Assembly: GCA_000432155.1 (NCBI GenBank)
Contig: FR888507.1
Coordinates: 108,831 to 138,899 of the forward strand
DNA length: 30,069 nucleotides
Source of the DNA: Eubacterium sp. CAG:274
GTDB taxonomy: Bacteria; Bacillota; Clostridia; Lachnospirales; CAG-274
Direction: 5' to 3'
The notes beneath the pieces were generated by a model. That model saw only the letters and a program-made list of their open reading frames with translations, was not told the origin of the DNA and searched no databases. The translations under genes were made by a program, and so were the position numbers. Below, piece after piece: positions 23,842 through 30,069 of this stretch; the stretch's first letter is position 1; each line of letters begins with the position of its first letter.

Positions 23842-24291
23842 TCAGATAATTTCTTCTAGTATTGCATTTATATTATTATGATTTGTAGATGTTATAATGA
23901 GTTTCGAATAATCCGAATTCCACTTATATAATTTAAACATCCCTTCCTTTAAATATATCTTTGACGAATTTTTCCTATGAATAACTTCAATACTAGAAGC
24001 TATAACACAATCTATTTCCTGTTTACTTCTCGACACACCCATAGCAATATTTTCCTCGCCTCTTCTGTCATAATTTAAATTATCTAATTCAGATTTTCCT
24101 GCTTTACATGAAGTAAAAATAAAATAATCCATTTTTTTAATTTCTATGTCATCTGCCCTAAATACAGATGTTGTAATAATATCTGTTGATTGATTTTCTC
24201 TTGGGTTGGAAACTGTTCTAAATTTGTTCGTATTTCCATGTGCCACAATTATAACACCATCTATTTTGCCTTCATTTTCGTGTGTTCCATC
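23842..24291 (-). pseudogene. Caspase-fold-like (clan CD) toxin tip, 3' half, out of frame with its Rhs core
   Basis: This frame carries GKIDGVIIVAHGN with the candidate catalytic His before Gly. Then comes DIEIKKMDYFIFTSCKAGKS with the candidate catalytic Cys at a strand end, and an Ala/Ile-rich strand CVIASSIEVIH. The order strand-HG, strand-C, strand is that of the caspase/hemoglobinase (CHAT, clostripain, C80) fold. The first strand and helix, WYIFYDPNF...AIALSEKIQEQ, lie in the other frame at the end of 24261-24896. The GTG at 24246 is not a convincing independent start, because it removes the strand before the catalytic His and lacks a ribosome binding site. One extra base near 24293 would join the frames. 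Confidence 0.55.
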
Positions 24292-24896
24292 CTATTCCAT
24301 CTGACTTTAAAATCCTCTTCTGTAGACATCTCTACTCTCCATACATTCTTTTCCGGATCTTGCTCCTGTATTTTTTCTGACAATGCTATTGCTTGTGCCT
24401 CACCATTTTCCATAAAATTTGGATCATAAAAAATATACCAGTCTAAACCACTTGTATCCCAAGCATTAACCGGATTACCAGCACAGTATCCATACCAATT
24501 ATTTCCGTCTTTTATAGGGTCTTCTGTTATAAATGAACCTGTACTTGGGTCATAATATCTATTTCTTAGGTATACAAATCCTGATTCACTATCTGTATAT
24601 TCTCCACAATAGCCAAATGGAGCATCTCCTATGCCTATATCTTCTGTTTTATTTCCATAGGCATCATAAACTGTTGTAGATGAATTATCTTTTCCATTTA
24701 CAAGATTACCGTGACCGTCATAGCTATATGAATTCTCGTTACTATCAGATAATACTTGACCATTTGTACCAATTCTATAGTTTATTTTCATATTTAATTC
24801 ACTATCAAATTCAGATACAACCCTATCATTATCCCACAGCTGATATGTTTTGCTATCAGATAATACTTGACCAAATTCATTTTTGTTGCAAAATAT
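24261..24896 (-). pseudogene. Orphan Rhs module C: Rhs core end plus start of the caspase-like tip, frameshifted
   Basis: The translation begins with TYQLWDNDRVVSEFDS and the YD-type motif YSYDGHGNLVN. It continues with the Rhs-associated core GFVYLRNRYYDPSTGSF and ends at the junction WDTSGLDW. There the unique tip starts (WYIFYDPNF...GEAQAIALSEKI) and the frame stops at 24261. The DNA is almost identical to module B (26250-26660). The core is cut off at its 5' end: upstream of about 24850 the sequence switches at a 20-bp stretch that recurs inside the core (near 24745), and a stop in frame follows at 24897. There is no promoter or start, so this is a silent, displaced cassette. Confidence 0.75.
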
Positions 24897-24958
24897 TTAT
24901 AATTTCCTCCACATTTTGCTTTATTTTTCGCCCACATCAAATTTTCAGGATTTCCAAA
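24870..24958 (-). pseudogene. Possible toxin-tip tail remnant fused to module C
   Basis: On the minus strand, after a TAA at 24959-24961, a short open stretch reads FGNPENLMWAKNKAKCGGNY and then KYFATKMN. It is truncated where module C begins. Its composition is protein-like (Gly, Cys, Trp, basic), unlike the AT-rich spacer around it, so it may be the last residues of a lost toxin tip. No family can be assigned. Confidence 0.3.
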
Positions 24959-25020
24959 TTATTGTATATACTATAAAATATAATAAATATTAACCCTACA
25001 CTCCCCTTAAACAACTCTCC

Positions 25021-25596
25021 TTATTTTTTATTTTTCTTTAAATCAATTTCCAATAAATCATATTCTAGTTCACCCCAACTAAATAATCTCCACTCTGGGA
25101 AAAATACCACATCACAAAAGGCAACAAGTAATATTAATAATTCAATGTCGTACTTCCACTCCATCGACTTAATTTTGTAGATATTCTTTCTCCCAAATCT
25201 CAACCTACTCTTAATTATACTAAATAAAATTATATCTTTATTTGTAACATTTATTATATGTTCTTTATTTTCTACAACATTAAATTTTAAGATTTCATCA
25301 TTTATTTTAATACTAATTCCATTATTCTTATCATTTAATGTTTCTCCTATTTTTTTATCTTTTTCATACAAAATATATTTAGGAGCATCTGTTGGTGTAT
25401 ATATTAAATATAAGAAATTTAGCAAAAATTTTTTCAAAACATTTTCTTGTTTTAAAACATAATTCTTATCTGTACATATTTTTCTTAAAGTTAAACCAAA
25501 AGTATAATTAGCTTTTGCTACAAAACTCGAAAAATCTGCTTCATACAAATACCCCTTTTTAGTTATTTTTCTTTCTACCAAGCCATTAAAAATCAA
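25021..25596 (-). CDS. Putative immunity protein of Rhs module B, 191 residues
   Basis: The protein is basic and rich in Ile, Lys, Leu and Asn. It contains TFGLTLRKICTDKNYVLKQE, a hydrophobic segment ENVLKKFLLNFLYLIYTPTD and a second hydrophobic segment (about 151-165, IELLILLVAFCDVVFFPEW). The start is a TTG at 25596, 3 nt after the stop of the module B toxin gene, with GATAGGAG upstream inside that gene. The close coupling to the toxin tip suggests immunity. The gene is among the lowest in GC of the window. The family was not recognised. Confidence 0.6.
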   Translation of the reverse strand: MIFNGLVERKITKKGYLYEADFSSFVAKANYTFGLTLRKICTDKNYVLKQENVLKKFLLNFLYLIYTPTDAPKYILYEKDKKIGETLNDKNNGISIKINDEILKFNVVENKEHIINVTNKDIILFSIIKSRLRFGRKNIYKIKSMEWKYDIELLILLVAFCDVVFFPEWRLFSWGELEYDLLEIDLKKNKK

Positions 25597-25599
25597 TTA

Positions 25600-26691
25600 T
25601 TAATCAACTCCTATCTCTACCCCTTCGCCGATAACGGCAATAGATTTCACTAGAATTTTTTTATTTTTTAAATCTATTTTTGTTGCAACTCCTACTCCTC
25701 CTACATATCCAGTTCCCTTTAAAACTAATTTATGTTCAGTAAGTGGTATAGGAACTTCAACTTTACCACCCATAGAATATAATGATGCTGAAACATCAGC
25801 TCCAACATATTCTTTTGTAGCTCCAACATCAGCATTTATATTCCCTATATTTATACTAAATTCCATATTGTGAACTTTATTTTTTATTTCAGCCAATCCT
25901 GCACTACCTGAAATAATATTTAACCCATTTTTTATATTCATTCCAGTGAAACTTGCAAATAACCCATCACTTTCGCTGTTACCGTTAATTACTGAATTAC
26001 TTACCTCGTATTTATTATCTATTTTCAAACCCATATGTTCCCAAGTAGTCTTACCTACCTTTCCATAACACTCACCTGTATTAGTCAATTTATTTTTATC
26101 CTTATATAAATTAACTGCTTTTACAGTATATTCATCATATATACCATATGTATATCTTGCATCAAGTAATTTTTGCTTACTTAGTACTTGTTGCACCTTG
26201 ATAACATCTCTCATACTATTATTTTTTTGTTCAGATAATATAGTATTTTCCCCAAACAAACCACTCGGGTCCCAGCCATTTACCGGATTACCAGCACAAT
26301 ATCCATACCAGTTATTACCATCTTTTATAGGGTCTTCTGTTATAAACGAACCTGTACTTGGGTCATAATATCTATTCCTGAGGTATACAAATCCTGATTC
26401 ACTATCTGTGTATTCTCCGCAATAGCCAAATGGAGCATCTCCTATACCAAAATCTTCTGTTTTATTTCCATAGGCATCATAAACTGTTGTAGATGAATTA
26501 TCTTTTCCATTTACAAGATTACCGTGACCGTCATAGCTATATGAATTCTCGTTACTATCAGATAATACTTGACCATTTGTACCAATTCTATAGTTTATTT
26601 TCATATTTAATTCACTATCAAATTCAGATACAACCCTATCATTATCCCACAGCTGATATGTTTTTGTGCCATCTACAGTTTTTGAAATTAT
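25600..26691 (-). pseudogene. Orphan Rhs module B, 3' part: Rhs core, peptidoglycan-binding-like domain and unknown tip
   Basis: From about residue 1 at 26604 the frame reads the Rhs core (YSYDGHGNLVNGKDNSS, GFVYLRNRYYDPSTGSF) and the junction GWDPSGLFG. A PG_binding_1-like segment follows: VIKVQQVLSKQKLLDARYTY...TVKAVNLYK...GKVGKTTWEHMGL. The last ~120 residues are Gly/Val/Ala-rich and look like repeated beta strands (INIGNINADVGA, EYVGADVSASLYSMGG, LKGTGYVGGVGVATKIDL); no family was recognised. Homology extends upstream of the only in-frame ATG, to the 38-bp duplication at 26654-26727. The module is therefore the second half of a broken gene, not an independent one. Confidence 0.7.
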
Positions 26692-26727
26692 TGATATGTT
26701 TTTGTGCCGTCTACAGTTTTTGAAATT
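26654..26727. repeat. 38-bp imperfect tandem duplication that breaks Rhs module B
   Basis: The unit starting TGATATGTTTTTGTGCC at 26654 is repeated from 26692 with one A/G difference (copy 1 26654-26691; copy 2 26692-26727, shared over 36 nt). Modules A and C and other Rhs cores carry one copy at most. Thirty-eight is not a multiple of three, so the reading frame ends at a TAA (26688-26690) right after KTVDGTKTYQ and resumes in another frame. Confidence 0.9.
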
Positions 26728-27345
26728 CTGTAATGGTTCGCCATATACTCATAGGTTGCAGATTCCTCTTTTTTACCTCTATAAGTTTTTAGCTCATTAA
26801 GTCCATCATAGGTATATATTTCTTTTCCATAGTCATAATACTTATAAGCACTATCTGTTAAATTAAGTTTAAACTTAGTATTATCAACATTTTGCTTATA
26901 TTTTATTCTGTTTAATCTGTTACCGTTTTTATCATAGCCATATGTTGTTATATTTTGCCATTTAGTACTTACATCATTTATAACCTGGCTTTCCTTTGTC
27001 AAACGGTTATTTTTATCATAACTATATGTTGTTATATATGCTGGACTATCCTCGTCTCCATAATTCTTTTTAGAAAGATTACCAAATTCATCATATATAT
27101 AGTCTATTGTAAATAGTGTACCAGCATCTTCGCCATAAACCTCCTTAACAACCCTATTTGCACTGTCATATGTATAATCCATTGTTGCATTATAATGATT
27201 TACATAATGAGCTATATTTCCGTCTGGATAATATGAATATCTATAGCTTGTTTTAACATTCTTGTTATTGGTGTTTGTTACTCCAGTAATAAGATTAGCT
27301 TTGTTATATTCATATTTTCTGGTCATATTGTTATCTTTTATTTCT
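26688..27345 (-). pseudogene. Orphan Rhs module B, 5' part: YD-repeat segment, truncated at both ends
   Basis: About 217 residues of YD repeats are visible: RKYEYNKANLITGVTN, YSYYPDGNIAHYVNHYNATM, YTYDSANRVVKE, DYIYDEFGNLSKK, YSYDKNNRLTKES, YGYDKNGNRL, YTYDGLNELKTY. The homology starts abruptly near 27345, next to repeat copy 2, with an in-frame stop just upstream. The large upstream shell and the N-terminal secretion region are missing. It ends at the stop made by the 38-bp duplication. The ATG at 27326 has no convincing ribosome binding site. Confidence 0.75.
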
Positions 27346-27358
27346 GTAATATTGCTAT

Positions 27359-27500
27359 ATACATTTTATTAATTAGTTTCTATTGCCATATTTACAATAA
27401 ACACCACTATCTATATCAATTTTGAGTTCCCTTACCCTAGCCCAAAATCAAATATAGATAGTGATGTCTAATAAAAATTATTTTAATGCCTCTTGCTCTG
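27359..27500. repeat. Palindrome-containing direct repeat, copy 2
   Basis: This is the partner of 22417-22558, offset by 4,942 bp. Its palindrome is perfect over 12-nt arms (CACTATCTATAT at 27405-27416 and ATATAGATAGTG at 27452-27463). Short further pairing (AATTTTG with CAAAAT) surrounds a CCCTTACCC core. It sits between the putative immunity gene at 27519 and the truncated 5' end of Rhs module B. Confidence 0.85.
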
Positions 27501-27518
27501 TCTCAAATGATTAGTAGA

Positions 27519-28172
27519 CTACAAATTTCCATGTATCTTATCATATAATCTATGTGACACTGGATAATTCTTTTTATCCCAATTTCTACTACAATAAAAA
27601 TACCAATTATCGTCACCAATTTTTTTAGTATGTGCAGTTGTCATATATGTCATAGAAGAATTTCTAAACAAAATATCATAAATAGAAAATTTACAGCTCC
27701 AACTATCTTCATTTATTCCTGATATATAAGCTAAACCATTAAATGTATCATTTTCAGCACTAGAATTTGCAAAAACAAATCTATATACCCAATTATTCTT
27801 TTCATCATTTAAGCATAAAACATATATTTTATTTATACTATAAAGTTTTGAAGCTTCTTTTATGTAATGTTCTGTCTTACTATCAATATTACATTTCTCT
27901 TTTTTATTCCAATAAACTTGAATTTCACCATCTTCTGGAATATTTATTAAATTACAATCATGTATAAAACTTTGTTCTTTTAAATTTGTAGCAAACCCAT
28001 TCCAAAAATCTTTATCACTTAAGTACAAATTTTCTATTTGTTTTTTATTCGAATATAAATATCTATTTTCAATATTATGAATATGTAAAACACTTAAAAG
28101 AATAAATATTAAAACACCTATGAACATAATAGTACACATAAATAAATTTTTTATATTTACATATTTATTCAT
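27519..28172 (-). CDS. Membrane-anchored hypothetical protein, putative orphan immunity, 217 residues
   Basis: The product has one N-terminal membrane anchor (about 9-31, NLFMCTIMFIGVLIFILL) and a large extracytoplasmic domain. That domain is rich in aromatic and polar residues, with several cysteines (HDCNL, KCNID, YVLCLN, SWSCKF, YFYCSRNW) that may form disulfides. The start ATG at 28172 has AAGGAGG upstream. It has the same general design as the other anchored proteins of the island but does not align with them by eye. No toxin tip directly precedes it, so it may be an immunity gene left from a lost module. The family was not recognised. Confidence 0.6.
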   Translation of the reverse strand: MNKYVNIKNLFMCTIMFIGVLIFILLSVLHIHNIENRYLYSNKKQIENLYLSDKDFWNGFATNLKEQSFIHDCNLINIPEDGEIQVYWNKKEKCNIDSKTEHYIKEASKLYSINKIYVLCLNDEKNNWVYRFVFANSSAENDTFNGLAYISGINEDSWSCKFSIYDILFRNSSMTYMTTAHTKKIGDDNWYFYCSRNWDKKNYPVSHRLYDKIHGNL

Positions 28173-28296
28173 ACCTTTCCTCCTTTTTTCTACAAAACTT
28201 TTAAATAACTTCTTTAAAATCCATGCACCTAATTAAACTAGCATTTATACAAGTTATTGTTTATGTCACAAAAATTATAAGACGGTAGGTGTGGAA

Positions 28297-28839
28297 TCAA
28301 TACCAATATTGTATATAGTAATACCATTTATCTCGGATTTTTTCCGTACGGATTCTATGACCTCCATGCCTTTGTTGAACACCATTTTCATCTTGCCCTT
28401 CAAACACGCCGGGACTTATTTCGACTAACTTAAGATTGTTAAATTCAAATGCATAAGGCTTATCATCGCGTGAAAAATAAAATCCTGTATAAGTTCCTGT
28501 GTCTAAAAAGCCGGAACCTCCGCAATAAAATTGCAAAATGTTTTCATTGTAAGCATAAACGCTTGTAACTATGGTGTTTTCCCCAAGATGTCTTTTAAGG
28601 ATTTCTTCTTCCTTTTGTTTTCTTATTTCAGGTTTGTCATTTGAAGATTTGATTTTCTCAATTTCACTATATGAGAAGTTTTCGAGCATCTCATAATTGT
28701 CGCTTACATATGAAACAATTTTATTGTATGTTATATTATCATTGTTGATACGGTGGCTTACAAAGAAAACGCTTAGGATGATAATAGCAACTACTACAAC
28801 ACCTAAAATTCTGATTAACACTATTTTATCCAACTTCAC
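28297..28839 (-). CDS. Membrane-anchored putative immunity protein of Rhs module A, 180 residues
   Basis: The protein has an N-terminal membrane segment (about 6-28) and a charged helical region (KIKSSNDKPEIRKQKEEEIL). An extracytoplasmic domain follows, with GGSGFLDTGTYTGFYFSRDD, ISPGVFEGQDENG and a Trp/Tyr-rich end. The start is GTG at 28839, 12 nt after the toxin stop, with AAGGGGG 6 nt upstream; the coupling to the toxin gene supports an immunity role. Like the toxin gene, it is less AT-rich than the modules downstream. The family was not recognised. Confidence 0.65.
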   Translation of the reverse strand: MKLDKIVLIRILGVVVVAIIILSVFFVSHRINNDNITYNKIVSYVSDNYEMLENFSYSEIEKIKSSNDKPEIRKQKEEEILKRHLGENTIVTSVYAYNENILQFYCGGSGFLDTGTYTGFYFSRDDKPYAFEFNNLKLVEISPGVFEGQDENGVQQRHGGHRIRTEKIRDKWYYYIQYWY

Positions 28840-28851
28840 TTCAAATCCCCC

Positions 28852-30069
28852 TTACCGATTGTTATACCAATTTATGCCTATTCTTACATTAGCTTTATCA
28901 TCTGCCGAATCAGCACTACGGAAAACCCCGCCTATTCCATTAAATAAACCTGTAAGTGATAAATTGCCACCAGCCGCCGCAAAATCGCCTCCCTTAAGTA
29001 GTATTCCTTCTGAAAAACCTGCTGCCGTTCCCAAATATCCATAAGTTATATTGCCAACTGCTTCAGGAGTAGTAAGAGTTCCAAAAAGCACTATTGAGGC
29101 ACTTATACTTCCAGGATATGTGCCAGCCCCTATAAGAGCATTCCACTTATCTTTCAATTTAATATCCCATGTAGCACCAGTCTTAACCATATCATAAAAC
29201 CACATGAAATCCCCAGAATGCGCCTGAAAATCACCAACAGCATTATTTAAGGCATTGTTGATGGGCACACGAAAATCTTTATATTGCTTACGGCCTCCAG
29301 CACCGATGTTCTTTACCATAACAATCTCAACGCCAGCCGCAATATCCTCTTTTGTCCTATATATTAGCCCCAAACTTGTCCATGTTTGTAAGCCAACTAC
29401 TCCGGCATCTTTTCCTGTATTACCAAGCCCCATGTTATTTTTATATCTGTTTACAGCGTCTTGAGTCTTGGAACCAAAATATCCCCAACCACCACCAGAC
29501 ATATCAAGATAACCAAGCCAAGCCAATTCATTCTGTAAAACTTCAACATCTTCATTGTATGTTTGACTATATGAAAGTCTTGTATTATAGTCGAATAACC
29601 CAAATGGGTCAATTCGATTGATGGGATTATTGGAGCAATAAATGTACCAATTCAATCCATTTTTTACGGGGTCTTCACTTATAAAGCGACCTATGGACGG
29701 GTCATAGTACCGATTTCTTAAATAAATTAAGCCACTGCTCAAATCTGTATACTCTCCACAATAGCCAAAAGGAGCATCTTCTATACCAAAATCTTCTATT
29801 CTGTTTCCGTACGCATCATAAACACAAGTTGAATAGCTACTTTTTGCATTTACAAGATTTCCATGTCCGTCATAGCTATATGAATTCTCGTTACTATCTG
29901 ATAATATTTGACCATTTACACCTATTCTGTAGTTTATTTTCAGATTTAATTCACTATCAAGTTCAGATACAACTCTATCATTATCCCACAACTGATATGT
30001 TTTTGTGCCATCTACAGTTTTTGAGATTCTGTAATGGTTTGGCATATATTCATAGGTTGCATTTTGCTC
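28852..30069 (-). CDS. Rhs/YD-repeat polymorphic toxin, module A, with PG-binding-like and type-44-like toxin domains (5' end outside window)
   Basis: The frame is open to the right edge (codons before the ATG at 30045 read EQNATYEY), so the start and the bulk of the Rhs shell lie outside. Visible parts, in order: YD segment and Rhs-associated core (SGLIYLRNRYYDPSIGRFIS) ending at the junction RIDPFGLFD; a PG_binding_1-like domain (VEVLQNELAWLGYL...YFGSKTQDAVNRYK...VVGLQTWTSLGL); and a tip with FMWFYDMVKTGATWDIKLKD and EAVGNITYGYLGTAAGFSEG. The tip resembles polymorphic toxin type 44. Related proteins are displayed on the cell and deliver the tip to neighbouring cells. This appears to be the intact, expressed module; it is followed by its putative immunity gene. 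Confidence 0.8.
   Translation of the reverse strand, partial: EQNATYEYMPNHYRISKTVDGTKTYQLWDNDRVVSELDSELNLKINYRIGVNGQILSDSNENSYSYDGHGNLVNAKSSYSTCVYDAYGNRIEDFGIEDAPFGYCGEYTDLSSGLIYLRNRYYDPSIGRFISEDPVKNGLNWYIYCSNNPINRIDPFGLFDYNTRLSYSQTYNEDVEVLQNELAWLGYLDMSGGGWGYFGSKTQDAVNRYKNNMGLGNTGKDAGVVGLQTWTSLGLIYRTKEDIAAGVEIVMVKNIGAGGRKQYKDFRVPINNALNNAVGDFQAHSGDFMWFYDMVKTGATWDIKLKDKWNALIGAGTYPGSISASIVLFGTLTTPEAVGNITYGYLGTAAGFSEGILLKGGDFAAAGGNLSLTGLFNGIGGVFRSADSADDKANVRIGINWYNNR

Noticed and set aside
23842..24246. A free-standing protein starting at GTG 24246
   Set aside because: No ribosome binding site, and the start would remove the strand before the catalytic-like His. The frame is better explained as the 3' half of the frameshifted Rhs tip.
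24680..24976. Plus-strand ORF with a near-identical twin at 26493-26723
   Set aside because: The apparent conservation only reflects the near-identical Rhs core DNA of modules B and C on the other strand; Tyr/His/Gln-rich shadow with no ribosome binding site.

Overview
The window is AT-rich DNA from a low-GC Gram-positive anaerobe, most likely class Clostridia (a Lachnospiraceae-like gut bacterium would fit). The evidence is the Firmicutes gene order rimP-nusA-ylxR-ylxQ-infB-rbfA-nrnA-truB-ribF, strong AGGAGG-type ribosome binding sites with many TTG and GTG starts, a CarD-like regulator, a DUF4364 protein and a type 2 PyrF. No rRNA, tRNA, CRISPR array or recognisable insertion sequence was seen.

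Region 1 (1-5079, minus strand) is a pyrimidine operon in transcription order pyrB-pyrC-pyrF-carA-carB, with carB running off the left edge. A consensus promoter (5051-5079) is followed by a leader of about 195 nt. The leader holds a 34-codon ORF with a strong ribosome binding site, a U-rich stretch, and a 16-bp hairpin plus U-tract whose loop contains the leader stop codon. This has the layout of an E. coli pyrBI-type UTP-sensitive attenuator and no PyrR gene is visible. It is the best regulatory finding in the window.

Region 2 (5310-8215, plus strand) holds a CarD/CdnL-like regulator, a nicotinamidase-like cysteine hydrolase coupled to a YtqA/YhcC-type radical SAM protein, and a DUF4364 protein with its own promoter and terminator.

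Region 3 (8224-16072, minus strand) is the translation and ribosome-maturation operon rimP-nusA-ylxR-ylxQ-infB-rbfA-nrnA-truB-ribF. It has a promoter, a leader hairpin that may attenuate transcription, and a terminator after ribF. IF-2 carries an unusually pure poly-asparagine linker of about 80 residues.

Region 4 (16228-20810) holds metabolic and membrane genes: a small Cys-rich protein, an iron-type alcohol dehydrogenase, an AEC-family transporter, a YxjG/YxjH-type MetE-related methyltransferase and a voltage-gated-like potassium channel.

Region 5 (20820-30069, minus strand) is an accessory island of Rhs/YD-repeat polymorphic toxin modules. The upstream module continues past the right edge and ends in a peptidoglycan-binding-like domain plus a type-44-like toxin tip, followed by a membrane-anchored putative immunity gene. 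Downstream lie displaced and damaged modules: one frameshifted by a 38-bp tandem duplication; one split by a one-base frameshift, with a caspase-fold-like tip; and an EndoU-like tip remnant with an internal stop. Each is followed by small putative immunity genes, including a tandem paralogous pair. Two copies of a ~142-bp palindrome-containing repeat sit where putative immunity genes meet the truncated 5' ends of downstream modules, and may mark cassette exchange points.
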